Below, piece by piece: positions 1 to 10,137 of a stretch of 64,000 nt of DNA (position 1 is the stretch's first letter; every line of letters starts with the position of its first letter). Source of the stretch: Bacteroidota bacterium (GTDB taxonomy: Bacteria > Bacteroidota > Bacteroidia > Cytophagales > Cyclobacteriaceae); assembly GCA_018266395.1 (NCBI GenBank), contig JAFEAM010000038.1, forward strand, positions 1 to 64,000, read 5' to 3'. The position numbers and the translations under genes are program-made. Below the pieces are notes generated by a model that saw only the letters and a list, made by a program, of their open reading frames with translations, was not told the DNA's origin and searched no databases.

Positions 1-1
1 T

Positions 2-3000
2 GGCAGTGCACCGGTTACGGCGACGATCACCATAACACCGACCAATACAAATGCGGGATTAACATGCACAGGCACATCACAGGTATTCACCATCACGGTA
101 AACCCGACGCCGGATGTGAACGCAGTGGCCAGCCAGGTACTTTGCAATGGTGATCTTTCTACAGCAGTGACTTTCACGGGTGCCGTGGCAGGGGTCACTT
201 ATTATTGGACTAATGACAATCCTTCAATAGGGTTGGCAATTAACGGAACCAATAGTATTGCCGCATTTACAGCAGTAAACAACGGAAATGTCCCGTCGGT
301 CGGAACAATCACAGTAACACCGCAGACAGGCCCCACACCAACTTGCACAGGACTTTCAAAAACCTTCACCATCACGGTGAACCCGGCTCCGGTTGGTATC
401 CCGGCTACACCAACTGTCTGCAGTGATGTAGCAGTGGGTCCGGCTGCAACGATCACCACAACTTCAGGCAGCGCACCGGCCGCAAGCTTTACAATTGCGA
501 CTAACCCCAATGGACTTACCCAAAGCGCGGGCACCGTTTCTGCGGGAACAGGCAAGGGACCGGCAGAGTTGACAGATGACGCATGGACGAATACAACCGG
601 GGGCCCCGTTAATGTTGTGTATACCATTACACCCATTAGCGCTTCAGGCTGTGTTGGGGCTCCGTTCACAATCACGGTAACTGTCAACCCAGAGCCAGCC
701 ACCACGGCACCAGTCACAACATCCGGGGTTTGTAGCGATGTTGCCATAGGTTACAATTTCACAGTAGCCGGCGCTGCCACATATAACATCACCACCAACA
801 GTAACGGGTTGTCACAAAGTGGTGGTACGGTAAGTGCTGGCACCGGCAAATTGAGCGGGGAGTTGGCAGATGATAGCTGGAATAATATCACACTCGGAAC
901 TGTCAATGTAGTTTATACAGTGACCCCAGTGAGTACATTAGGCTGCCTTGGGGATGTATTTGCCGTAACGGTACCCATTAAGCCTGAGCCCCGCGGATGG
1001 AATGACACAAGGACCATTTGTGGGAATACAGTTGTTGGTTATGATCTTCAGAACAGCAATGTCAATATAACAGGATCGGGCGGTAACGCGATGGTGTCTA
1101 CCTTTAGCTGGGTGGCGATTGATAACCCATCTGTAACAGGGGAGAGCCTTACTCCCCAGTCAGGATCTGTTATTAATGATTTGTTGCTGAACGTGTCCAG
1201 TGTTACCCAAAATGTAGTTTACCAGGTAACGCCAACAGGGTCCGTAAGCGGTTGTACAGGCGATGTATTCACCTTAACCGTAACCGTGAAATCGACGCCT
1301 GTGGGAGTCAATCAGACTGTAACTACCTGCAGCAACGTTTCATCAAACTACAACCTCATTAACAATGTGGCCATCCTGGGTAATAATGTCGGAAGCACTT
1401 ATAGCTGGGTCGCAGCACCCAATGGTTTGGTAGGAGGAGAGAGCACCACTCCCCAATCAGGATCATTCATTAATGATATACTGGTAAATGTGACCAATGT
1501 TCCTCAAACAGTGTTGTATACGGTGACGCCCACCGGTGTGAATGGCTGCGTAGGTGCAACCTTCCAGATTACCATCAATGTCAATCCTGAACCCGTAGGT
1601 GTCACAGCAACCGCTCCCGACATTTGCAGCGGTTCGCCGGTTAATTACAATCTGCAGACGAACGTCAACACGCTGGGCAATAACCTGCCATCCACATTCA
1701 TATGGGTGGCCGCAGACAACCCCAGTATATCCGGAGAAAGCACGTTTGCTCAGACTACGTCGAGTATTTCCGATGTGCTCGTAAATACTTCATTTGTTCC
1801 TCAGGTGGTCACCTACACCGTTAATGTCACTGGTACTAACGGTTGTGCTGGCGCTGTATTTACAATCACCGTCACTGTCAATCCCAAGGCGCAGATTACA
1901 GCGGGACCGGATCTTGCTCTTTGTGAGGACACACCGAGCATCACGCTACAGGGTGGTATTACCTATGCGCCAAACGGTGTGAACTGGACCGGAGGGGCAG
2001 GTAGTTTCTCCAATGCTGCAAGTGCCACTTCAGATTACTTCTTCAGCAACCCCGCGGAAATCAACACTTTGATCGCCCTGACACTAACTGCCAATGACCC
2101 TGACGGTGCCGGCCCCTGCGCATCAGTAACCGATCAAATGCAGTTGAAGATCAATAAGTTACCTACTGTCGTATTTACTGGATTGCCCAGCGGTGCTCCC
2201 CCTCAAATGGCAGAGAATCAGCTTCCAATAGTTCTGACGGGTAATCAGGTTGGGGGTATTTTCACAATCTCGCCTGTCACTTCAGTGATTGGTAGTACCT
2301 ACGTGAGCGTGGTTGACCGCGTAAATTTTGACCCATCGGCTGCAACCTTGGGTCCGAATTACATCCGGTATACTTTTACGGATGCAAATAGCTGCACAAA
2401 CTTCAATGAGCAGGAGGTGGTTATCAACCCTGTCACGATTATCGACTTCGCCATACAAGGAGCAACTGTAAATGCTTCCAATGAATTTGAACTATGCGCT
2501 GAATTGGGATTGGTCAAACTGAATGGCTTCCCTGCTGCAAGCACTGGCTTCCCTCCGGAAACTCAATTCACGGCCTCCACAGGATTCTATAATGCCGCCA
2601 ATACGATGACCATTGTTAAGATTGGTCCGGAGTATTACATCCAAACGACCGGGCTGAAGTCTGATAACTATACGATTACCTATACCTACAAGAATGCACT
2701 CAATGCTGTTACATTCAAGTCCAGGAATGTGAAAATATTTGCTTCTCCCGTGGCCGGTATTTCTGTTGCGAACTCCTGTATCGCCAGTGCAATCAATTTC
2801 ACCGACACTTCAACAGTGCCTTCCACACCATTCCCGACTACCACGGCATTCTGGAAATGGGATTTCAATGACGGATCTTTCAGCAACCTGCAGAATCCCA
2901 GCCATGTCTATTCCTTCTCAGGCATATATACGATAGCCATGGATGTGACAACTGCCCAGGGCTGCAGAAGTACCGCAACAAAGAGCATTCGGGTTGGTGA

Positions 3001-4912
3001 CGTTCCCACTGTCGGCTACGACTGGTCAGCCATCTGTAACAACGACAGCACCAAATTCGTGGATCAGACCAATCCAGGTACCGTCAGTGTGATTCAAACC
3101 TATACATGGGACTTTGGCGATGGAGATATCTTAACCGGTGCGGCTGGTTCCTCAGTGCCGCTTGGAACCAACGGAGGAAGGACCTCCGGTACCTTCAAGA
3201 ATCCATCTCACAAATACGTGGCCTTCGGCACTTATACATCGAAACTGACAGTTGACACCAATGACGGATGCAACAACTCACTTCAGAAGCAAGTCTTCAT
3301 TTTGCCTTATTCAACCGTAACACCACTTGCCTCCAGCGCTTATGTCGAGACCTTTGAGGCAAGTGCGGGCGGCTGGATTGCCGAAACAAAAACTGCAGGA
3401 TCGGGCATAAGCTGGATTTGGACAACGCCTTCAGGCGCAACGATCAACTCCGCAGCAGGAGGAGCAAAAGCCTGGTGGACTGGCGCGAATACGAATACGT
3501 ATTACAACAGCGAGAATTCATTTGTAAACGGGCCATGCTTCAATCTCACCAACCTGAAGCGGCCAATGATATCATTTGACTACTGGTGTGATTCTCAACT
3601 TGGATTTGACGGCGCCGTGCTGCAATATTCTGTTAATGGAGGTACTTCCTGGGCGAATGTAGGCGTACCGAGAGAGGGTATAAACTGGTATGATCCCAAC
3701 AACCCGGTCATCAGTAACCCTGGCGGTCAGGTTGGTGCATTTGGATGGTCAGGAAAAACGGGCAAGTGGATAACCGGTAAGTTCAACCTTGATACCATAC
3801 CATTGGCCAGCAGGAGCCAGGTGAGGATTCGCTTTGCTTTTGCGAGCAATGCCGATAACCCATCCGGAACCAACTTCGATGGATTTGCATTCGATAATGT
3901 CTATGTAGGAAACAAACAGCGCAATGTCCTGGTAGAGCACTTCACCAATTCAAATCTCCAGGCGAGTGTAGATGGTGACACATGGATCAATAATCTGTAT
4001 GCAAATCAGATTGCCACCCGCCAGGGCGAAACAGATTTCAACCATCTTCAGTATCATATCAACTATCCTACGGCGGATGCACTTAATAAGGATAATCCCA
4101 CTGATCCTGCTGCCCGCGCATTGCTCTTTGGCGTGTCGCAACCGCCGTCAACGATCATGGATGGTATTGTCGATGGCGTCAAGTTCAAGGGTAAGTACAC
4201 AGACATTAATAAGGTTGAAATTGACCGGAGGGCCCTGGTTGATCCCGCGTTTGATCTGCAATTAACAACTATCCCGACGGGAGTGAACAATGAAGTAACG
4301 GTAGTGCTCACCATGACAGCGCGTCAGGATATGCCAGGACCGTTGGTAGCCCAGGTAACTTTGATGGAAAATCAGACTGGCACTTTCAAGAATGTGGTCA
4401 GGAAGCAATTGATGGGACCTGACGGCTTGACTATTACGATCCCGCTTAAAAAAGGTGATGTGTTGGTGAAGCAGCAGAACAATGTGAAGATAGATGTACC
4501 CATTACCAATCCTTCCCAGTTGACATTGGTCGGATTCGTGCAGGACAAGAATACAAAGGAGATCTACCAAAGCGCTGTGATACCGGCACCCACACTGCAG
4601 GGAGCCGTCGTTGTGGGGCTCGAGCCTCAGGTGTTGGCACCAACTACGCTTAACGGAATAGCCATGTATCCGAATCCGGCTAATGGATCTTTCTACCTGT
4701 CAGTTCCTGATGGAAACCCGGTGGAAGGCTATACCTGGAGATTAATCGACCAGCGGGGCATTACAGTGCTGTCCGGCGACTTCAACGATATGGTCAACAA
4801 TGAACGACAAATCCCCGTAAGCGAACTTGCCAATGGTATCTATTTTGTTGAACTGACAGGCCCTGGTCAATCGGTTGTGCATCGTAAACTGGTGGTCATG
4901 AACCGGAACTAG
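2..4912 (+). CDS. Giant PKD-repeat surface protein with Omp28-like region and T9SS sorting domain (5' end outside window)
   Basis: The reading frame is open from base 2, and its first residues already belong to a repeat ending in TITVNP, so the gene starts upstream of the window; the GTG at 116 is only an internal codon. Counting from 116, residues 1-600 are tandem PKD-like/Ig-like repeats of about 95 residues, each ending in a FTITV-NPEP type linker with paired Cys. Two canonical PKD domains (WDFND, WDFGDGD) lie near 880-1060, a jelly-roll-like segment follows, and an Omp28-related region begins at VLVEHFTN (about 1268). The last 80 residues (YPNPANG...GIYFVEL...KLVV) are a type A T9SS C-terminal signal. 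The protein should be secreted through the outer membrane and anchored at the cell surface, probably as an adhesin. The ligand cannot be inferred. The sorting domain is certain; the adhesin role is an inference. Confidence 0.9.
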   Translation, partial: GSAPVTATITITPTNTNAGLTCTGTSQVFTITVNPTPDVNAVASQVLCNGDLSTAVTFTGAVAGVTYYWTNDNPSIGLAINGTNSIAAFTAVNNGNVPSVGTITVTPQTGPTPTCTGLSKTFTITVNPAPVGIPATPTVCSDVAVGPAATITTTSGSAPAASFTIATNPNGLTQSAGTVSAGTGKGPAELTDDAWTNTTGGPVNVVYTITPISASGCVGAPFTITVTVNPEPATTAPVTTSGVCSDVAIGYNFTVAGAATYNITTNSNGLSQSGGTVSAGTGKLSGELADDSWNNITLGTVNVVYTVTPVSTLGCLGDVFAVTVPIKPEPRGWNDTRTICGNTVVGYDLQNSNVNITGSGGNAMVSTFSWVAIDNPSVTGESLTPQSGSVINDLLLNVSSVTQNVVYQVTPTGSVSGCTGDVFTLTVTVKSTPVGVNQTVTTCSNVSSNYNLINNVAILGNNVGSTYSWVAAPNGLVGGESTTPQSGSFINDILVNVTNVPQTVLYTVTPTGVNGCVGATFQITINVNPEPVGVTATAPDICSGSPVNYNLQTNVNTLGNNLPSTFIWVAADNPSISGESTFAQTTSSISDVLVNTSFVPQVVTYTVNVTGTNGCAGAVFTITVTVNPKAQITAGPDLALCEDTPSITLQGGITYAPNGVNWTGGAGSFSNAASATSDYFFSNPAEINTLIALTLTANDPDGAGPCASVTDQMQLKINKLPTVVFTGLPSGAPPQMAENQLPIVLTGNQVGGIFTISPVTSVIGSTYVSVVDRVNFDPSAATLGPNYIRYTFTDANSCTNFNEQEVVINPVTIIDFAIQGATVNASNEFELCAELGLVKLNGFPAASTGFPPETQFTASTGFYNAANTMTIVKIGPEYYIQTTGLKSDNYTITYTYKNALNAVTFKSRNVKIFASPVAGISVANSCIASAINFTDTSTVPSTPFPTTTAFWKWDFNDGSFSNLQNPSHVYSFSGIYTIAMDVTTAQGCRSTATKSIRVGDVPTVGYDWSAICNNDSTKFVDQTNPGTVSVIQTYTWDFGDGDILTGAAGSSVPLGTNGGRTSGTFKNPSHKYVAFGTYTSKLTVDTNDGCNNSLQKQVFILPYSTVTPLASSAYVETFEASAGGWIAETKTAGSGISWIWTTPSGATINSAAGGAKAWWTGANTNTYYNSENSFVNGPCFNLTNLKRPMISFDYWCDSQLGFDGAVLQYSVNGGTSWANVGVPREGINWYDPNNPVISNPGGQVGAFGWSGKTGKWITGKFNLDTIPLASRSQVRIRFAFASNADNPSGTNFDGFAFDNVYVGNKQRNVLVEHFTNSNLQASVDGDTWINNLYANQIATRQGETDFNHLQYHINYPTADALNKDNPTDPAARALLFGVSQPPSTIMDGIVDGVKFKGKYTDINKVEIDRRALVDPAFDLQLTTIPTGVNNEVTVVLTMTARQDMPGPLVAQVTLMENQTGTFKNVVRKQLMGPDGLTITIPLKKGDVLVKQQNNVKIDVPITNPSQLTLVGFVQDKNTKEIYQSAVIPAPTLQGAVVVGLEPQVLAPTTLNGIAMYPNPANGSFYLSVPDGNPVEGYTWRLIDQRGITVLSGDFNDMVNNERQIPVSELANGIYFVELTGPGQSVVHRKLVVMNRN

Positions 4913-4920
4913 GTATAATT

Positions 4921-5391
4921 ATGAATAAGGAGTTAGATAAACTTGATTCATCTGAAAAAGAATTAATACTGAAGGCGCCTCTTCTGGTATGCCTTCTGAT
5001 TGCAGGTGCCGATAATGAAATAGACAAGAAAGAAGTGAGAGGTGCAGTTGAATTATCGAGGAAGAAGCGCAAACAGGGTAATGCAGCCTTGACCGAGCTT
5101 TTCGAGGAAGTATCTACGGATTTTGAGGATAAGCTGAAAATCCTCCTTGAAAGCCTTCCGCATAAACCTGAAGTCCGTACAAAGGCAATTTCGGACGAGT
5201 TGGCCCGCTTGAACAGGGTCCTTCCGAAATTAGGCAAGGGATTTTCATCAGATTATTACAAGGCGCTCCGGTATATAGCAGAAAAGATCGCCGAGTCCTC
5301 AGGTGGTATTTTGGGCATCAAATCGGTGGCCGAAGAGGAGGAAAGCTTGATGACCCTTCCAATGATCAAAAATCCGACAGCTGCGGGATGA
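4921..5391 (+). CDS. Small TerB-like cytoplasmic protein
   Basis: A 156-residue, highly charged, probably all-helical protein without signal peptide or membrane segment. Residues 20-45 (LLVCLLIAGADNEIDKKEV) resemble the acidic metal-binding turn of TerB-like domains, in which an A-D-x-E-I-x-x-x-E motif follows a hydrophobic helix. The family link is by motif only. The gene starts 9 bases after the surface-protein stop and overlaps the rhomboid gene by an ATGA, so it is translationally coupled to a membrane protease and to holA. The role is unknown. Confidence 0.72.
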   Translation: MNKELDKLDSSEKELILKAPLLVCLLIAGADNEIDKKEVRGAVELSRKKRKQGNAALTELFEEVSTDFEDKLKILLESLPHKPEVRTKAISDELARLNRVLPKLGKGFSSDYYKALRYIAEKIAESSGGILGIKSVAEEEESLMTLPMIKNPTAAG

Positions 5392-5954
5392 GCCCCGGCC
5401 CAAGCTCCTTTTTCGGCAGCTCGGTGGTCCCCTTTCGGCTCCTCTTTCTGATGTGGCTGGTTTTCAGTATTGAGTTCTTTGCGCAGATCGATTTAGGCTG
5501 GTTGGGGATTAAGCCCCGGACTTTGGAAGGTATCCCGGGTATATTCTTTGCACCGTTGATCCATGGCAGCCTTTCTCATTTGATTTCAAACAGCATCCCG
5601 CTGCTTTTCCTGGGTTCAATGATTTTCTTCTTCTATGAGCGTATCGGTGGTGTTGTCTTTTTTCGATGTTATTTCATTACCAACATCCTGGTATGGCTGT
5701 TGAGTCCAAGGGTGTCCTACCATATCGGGGCCAGCGGGCTCATTTATGGTTTGTCTTCCTTTTTGATTTTCTTTGGATTCTTGAGAAAGGAATTTTGGTC
5801 TTTGGTGATTTCCCTGGTTGTACTGGTTCTGTACGGTGGACTGTTCTACGGAATCCTTCCGCTTTTTCCGGGTGTGTCATGGGAGTCACACCTTTCTGGC
5901 GCAATCGTGGGAATGTATACAGCTATTGATCTGAGGAAAAAGAAAAGAGTGTAA
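5388..5954 (+). CDS. Rhomboid family intramembrane serine protease
   Basis: A 188-residue polytopic membrane protein with about six hydrophobic segments. It shows the rhomboid hallmarks: HGSLSHLISN near residues 60-69, the nucleophile motif GASG with Ser116, and the catalytic His168 in SWESHLSGA. These residues form the Ser-His dyad that cleaves transmembrane helices inside the bilayer. The substrate is unknown. The start overlaps the upstream TerB-like gene (ATGA) and the stop shares one base with the holA start (TAATG), so the three genes form one transcription unit. The length is that of a minimal six-helix bacterial rhomboid. Confidence 0.9.
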   Translation: MSPGPSSFFGSSVVPFRLLFLMWLVFSIEFFAQIDLGWLGIKPRTLEGIPGIFFAPLIHGSLSHLISNSIPLLFLGSMIFFFYERIGGVVFFRCYFITNILVWLLSPRVSYHIGASGLIYGLSSFLIFFGFLRKEFWSLVISLVVLVLYGGLFYGILPLFPGVSWESHLSGAIVGMYTAIDLRKKKRV

Positions 5955-6982
5955 TGGACGCAACGGCCAAAGAAATTCTTACCAGCCTGAAGGCACGAAA
6001 ATATGCACCCGTTTATGTCTTGCAAGGTGAGGAGACGTATTATGTCGACATGATATGTTCTTTCATCGAGGAGCATGTCCTCGAGGAATCAGAAAGGGGA
6101 TTCAACCAGGTGGTACTTTATGGCAAGGAATCACCTGTTGCGACCATCCTCACACATGCCCGAAGATATCCAATGATGGCCGAAAGACAGGTCGTGATCG
6201 TTAAGGAGGCCCAGGACATTCCCGATTTGTCCAAGGATACAGGGCAAAAGCTTTTGCTTGATTATTTCAGTAAGCCGGTGCCTTCAACCCTTTTGCTGCT
6301 TTGTCACAAACACAAGTCGCTGGATAAAAGAAAGGAATTGGGCAAGAAAGTGGAACAGCTCACGGTTTCAGCAACCTTTAAGAAGACCTATGACAACCAG
6401 CTTCCCGGTTTTATTGAAGAATATGTCAGGTCGAAAAATCAGTCGATCATGCCTGATGCAGCCGCCGGTCTGGCCGAATATGTGGGCAATGACCTGAGCA
6501 GACTGGCAAATGAAATTGACAAACTGCTGATTGGCCGGATGGAAAATCTGCCGATCACAATGGAGGATGTGATACGCACAGTGGGGATAAGCAGGGAGTT
6601 CAATGTCTTCGAGCTCCAGAAAGCATTGGTAACCCAGGATGTTCCCAGAGCCTTCAGGATCATGAATTACTTTGGGTCCAATACGCGAAAGAATCCACCA
6701 ATCATGATGGTGGCTTTTCTGTTCAATTATTTTTCGAGATTGTTACAGGCGAGCTATAATGGTTCAAGTGAAAAAGAGATTGCTAACACACTCAAAATCA
6801 GCACATTCATCGCAAGGGAGTATAGCGCAGCTTTACGCTATTATTCGCGTGATCGAATTATGGAGGTCTTGACTTTGCTGAGTGAATTCGATCTTCGGTT
6901 GAAAGGTGTCAGGTCAGGGTCAGAGGAAGATGCAGAAATATTGAAGGAACTGGTCATTCGCATTCTTCACACCGCACCATGA
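5954..6982 (+). CDS. holA: DNA polymerase III subunit delta
   Basis: A 342-residue protein matching HolA in length and character. The N-terminal part (VYVLQGEETYYVDMI near residue 18) is the degenerate AAA+ core of delta, without a true Walker A. The middle has the expected helical lid region (PDAAAGLAEYVGNDLSRLANEIDKL), and the C-terminal collar-like helices end in EILKELVIRILH. Delta opens the beta clamp and loads it as part of the clamp-loader complex with DnaX and delta-prime. It is the last gene of the TerB-like/rhomboid/holA unit; a 125-base AT-rich gap separates it from the next operon. Confidence 0.93.
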   Translation: MDATAKEILTSLKARKYAPVYVLQGEETYYVDMICSFIEEHVLEESERGFNQVVLYGKESPVATILTHARRYPMMAERQVVIVKEAQDIPDLSKDTGQKLLLDYFSKPVPSTLLLLCHKHKSLDKRKELGKKVEQLTVSATFKKTYDNQLPGFIEEYVRSKNQSIMPDAAAGLAEYVGNDLSRLANEIDKLLIGRMENLPITMEDVIRTVGISREFNVFELQKALVTQDVPRAFRIMNYFGSNTRKNPPIMMVAFLFNYFSRLLQASYNGSSEKEIANTLKISTFIAREYSAALRYYSRDRIMEVLTLLSEFDLRLKGVRSGSEEDAEILKELVIRILHTAP

Positions 6983-7107
6983 TGGTGATTTCATAAGATT
7001 CATTAATTTTGGATTATCTGCTTCACCTATTTTTTGGCAGATCTTGGAAATTTTTAAACTCTTTCGGCAATAAAAGACCGAACAGAAAGTTTTGAAGAAA
7101 ACCTGAC

Positions 7108-10100
7108 ATGAAGAGGACCTATGTCTTTCTTGTCCTGATATTATTGGTTCCGTCTGCTCTTAAGGCGCAGGAGTCTTTGTCGCAACTTGCGCCGGAGCGT
7201 CTATTTCAAACTGGGCTTGATCTCTTGTCACACCAGGAGTATGGAGCGGCCATGACTCGCTTCAATCAATTCCTGGCCTCCGCTCCGAACCAGGATATCA
7301 GAATTCCGGATGCAACTTATTACAGGGCGTTTTGTGCACTCTCGCTCTACCATGCGCAGGGCGAAAAAATGATTCTGGATTTCATGGGTAACTATCCGTC
7401 GCATCCTATGGCTGCTATGGCCAGTTATGACCTTGCCAATTACTTCTACCAGGCAAAAGACTACGCCAAGGCTTCCACCTATTATGCAAAAGTCAGATTT
7501 GGATCCTTGAGTTCTGCCCAGCAGGGTACCGGTCGGTTCAGGTGGGGTTATTCTTTATTCAGCCAGAAGAAGCTATTGGAGGCATTGGACCAGTTCAATG
7601 CTATTAAGGTTCAGGCGGGTCCCTATGGCCCTGCTGCCAGCTACTATGCAGGCTACATTGAATTGTCCGAGGGAGACTTTAACAACGCGCTTCAGGACCT
7701 GAAACGGGCTGAGGCTAATGAATCCTATGCAACAGTTGTCCCGGTACTCATTTGCAATGCCTACTACCGGTTAAACCAGGACGACGAGTTGCTTCGGTAT
7801 GCTTCCTCGGTTCATGATCGCGAGGGGCTGATGGCTGAAGGTGAAATTTCCCTGCTGGAAGCCGAAGTTCTGTCAAGGAAGGGCCGCTATGCTGATGCCC
7901 TCCCGTTGTATGAATCCTGTTTTGAAATGGGGGTTGGGAAGTCTGACCGCAACGTGATGTACCGCGCCGGAATGGCAGGGTATTTCACAAAGAACTATGA
8001 CAAGGCAATCAGATTCCTTGAGCAAGTTGCCCAGGCGGCAGATTCTCTTGGGGCAGCCGCTTCCTATTATACAGGTCTGGCCCATCTCAACAAGAAGGAG
8101 AAGCCGCTGGCACTGACCGCCCTGGTATTTGCCCAGCGCAACGCGACGCATCCGGGTATAAAGGAGGAGAGCGCCTTCCTGTCTTCCAAGCTGAACTATG
8201 ACCTCGGAAAATCCGACGAGGCAATCGCCGGATTCGAAGGAGTTCTTAAGTCATATCCGCAGTCTGTTCACACCCAGGAGATTAAGGAACTGTTGTCCCA
8301 GGCCTATATCAACGCAAATAATTACAACAAGGCGATCGAATACATTCAGTCACTGGCCCACCGCACACCGGCGGTGGATAGGGCATATCAAAAGGCAACT
8401 TTGCTCAAAGGACAGGAACTCTACAACCGGGAAGAGTACGCAGCAGCTGTTGAAATGTTGGAGAAGTCACTTGATTATCCGCTTGATAACAGGTGGGCAG
8501 CTGAAGCAGCCTACTGGAGCGCGGAGGCGTATTCTATCGGAAGAAAATATGAACTGGCCGTGCCACTTTATGAAAAGGCATTGGCATTTGTGGGTCCGGA
8601 TGCCGCCATCATACGAGATACCCGTTATGGTCTTGGTTACGCTCACTATAACCAGCAGGAATACGAACCGGCGGCACTCAGTTTCAAAATCTTCGTGAAT
8701 AGGGCAACGCCCTCCATGCCCAACTACACTGATGGACAGCTACGTTACGCCGATTGTCTGTACGCCCAGAAATCATTTGGTGAAGCCTTGACTTATTACA
8801 GGAAAGTAGTGCTGGCCGGTTCACCGGACACTGATTACGCAGAATTGCAATCCGGTCTTATATTGAGCATTCAGAAGGAGTACAGAGCCGCGGCCGCTGA
8901 GTTTGAGAAAGTTGTGGCAATTAAGGATTCCCGTTATGCCGACGATGCAATCTTTCAATTGGGCCAGATTGAATTCGAGCAGAGTCACTACGCTGCGGCC
9001 GTTTCTTATTACACGAGGCTGATAAAAGAATCGAAGTCCAACCGCCTGCTCCCGTATGCCTACACCAGGCGCGCAGCCGCTTATTACAACCTGAAAAATT
9101 ACGCACAGACTTCCGACGATTATATAACGGTGATAAAGGACTTTGCCGGCCACCCGGCATCGAGAGACTTGTTGTTGCCATTACAGGAGTCTTTGAATCT
9201 TGCAGGTCGGTCTGATGAATTTGATCAGTATCTCTACATTTTCAAGCAGGCAAACCCGGATGCAAAAGGCATCGAATCGGTAGAGTTTGAGACAGCTAAG
9301 AACCTGTACTTCAATCAGAATTATGCAAAGGCGATCGACAACCTTGGTCGCTTTGAAAGGGATTACCCCGAAAGTGTCTTTATGACCGAGGCACGTTACT
9401 ACGAGGCAGAAAGTTATTACCGGCTGAAGGACTTTGCCAGGGCAGGAGCCGCTTATCACGCCATTGAAGCAGAAACCTCATTTCAGTTTTACAATAAAGT
9501 GGTGGCCAGAATAGGTGAACTGGAGTCAAAAAATGGAAACCTGGAGCAGGCTATAAAAGCCTACCAGCGGCTGTCGGTGATATCGGCAAACAAGAAAGAA
9601 TCGTTTACAGCCTTCAACGGGTTGATGGAGTGCTACTTCCTGGTTGCAAAGTATGACTCATCAGATATCTACGCTGCAAAGATTATCGAGCAAGGCAGTG
9701 TAAATGTCAGTGCACAAAACAAAGCCATGCTTTACATGGGAAAGAATGCGATGGCCAGGGGTGACAACGATTCTGCCAAAGATCATTTCCTGGCCACCCT
9801 CAATGCGGCACGTGATGAATACGGGGCCGAGGCCAAATATCTTCTGGCAGAAATATTTTTCCTGGGCAAGGATCACAAACAATGCTATGAAACCCTTCTG
9901 GCACTGAATACTGAGTTCAGTGCTTACCCTGAATGGGTTGGCAAATCCTTTTTGCTGTTGGCGGATAATTTCATCGCCACCGGCGAGACTTTCCAGGCCA
10001 GGGCCACATTGCAGTCGTTGATAGACAAGTTCCCGCTCGAAACGATCAGGGTTGCAGCCAAAGAAAAACTTCAAAAAATCGACGAGGAGGAAGTGAAGAA

Positions 10101-10137
10101 AAGAGAAATGGAGAAAGCAGACACCACCGGAAGATGA
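7108..10137 (+). CDS. Large exported TPR-repeat protein of the TonB-type operon
   Basis: A 1009-residue protein with an N-terminal signal peptide (hydrophobic residues 4-18, ending SALKAQ) followed by more than twenty TPR-like helical hairpins, recognisable by repeated A-Y-x4-A-[IL] and G-x-[IL] patterns. It is probably a periplasmic or outer-membrane-associated scaffold. No catalytic motif is seen. The stop overlaps the start of the beta-barrel gene by an ATGA, and SPOR, ExbB, ExbD and TonB-like genes follow in the same direction. This suggests the TPR protein is the partner or assembly factor of the barrel within an energised envelope system; that link is inferred from gene order. The C-terminus is rich in Lys/Glu. 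Confidence 0.85.
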   Translation: MKRTYVFLVLILLVPSALKAQESLSQLAPERLFQTGLDLLSHQEYGAAMTRFNQFLASAPNQDIRIPDATYYRAFCALSLYHAQGEKMILDFMGNYPSHPMAAMASYDLANYFYQAKDYAKASTYYAKVRFGSLSSAQQGTGRFRWGYSLFSQKKLLEALDQFNAIKVQAGPYGPAASYYAGYIELSEGDFNNALQDLKRAEANESYATVVPVLICNAYYRLNQDDELLRYASSVHDREGLMAEGEISLLEAEVLSRKGRYADALPLYESCFEMGVGKSDRNVMYRAGMAGYFTKNYDKAIRFLEQVAQAADSLGAAASYYTGLAHLNKKEKPLALTALVFAQRNATHPGIKEESAFLSSKLNYDLGKSDEAIAGFEGVLKSYPQSVHTQEIKELLSQAYINANNYNKAIEYIQSLAHRTPAVDRAYQKATLLKGQELYNREEYAAAVEMLEKSLDYPLDNRWAAEAAYWSAEAYSIGRKYELAVPLYEKALAFVGPDAAIIRDTRYGLGYAHYNQQEYEPAALSFKIFVNRATPSMPNYTDGQLRYADCLYAQKSFGEALTYYRKVVLAGSPDTDYAELQSGLILSIQKEYRAAAAEFEKVVAIKDSRYADDAIFQLGQIEFEQSHYAAAVSYYTRLIKESKSNRLLPYAYTRRAAAYYNLKNYAQTSDDYITVIKDFAGHPASRDLLLPLQESLNLAGRSDEFDQYLYIFKQANPDAKGIESVEFETAKNLYFNQNYAKAIDNLGRFERDYPESVFMTEARYYEAESYYRLKDFARAGAAYHAIEAETSFQFYNKVVARIGELESKNGNLEQAIKAYQRLSVISANKKESFTAFNGLMECYFLVAKYDSSDIYAAKIIEQGSVNVSAQNKAMLYMGKNAMARGDNDSAKDHFLATLNAARDEYGAEAKYLLAEIFFLGKDHKQCYETLLALNTEFSAYPEWVGKSFLLLADNFIATGETFQARATLQSLIDKFPLETIRVAAKEKLQKIDEEEVKKREMEKADTTGR

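Noticed and set aside
202-747. 181-codon open frame on the minus strand inside the surface-protein gene
   Set aside because: It is antisense to a clear repeat protein and its Val/Gly/Thr-rich sequence mirrors the repeats; no family features.
6965-6990. Terminator after holA (CACCATGATGGTG)
   Set aside because: The inverted repeat leaves too small a loop for a stable stem and no T tract follows.
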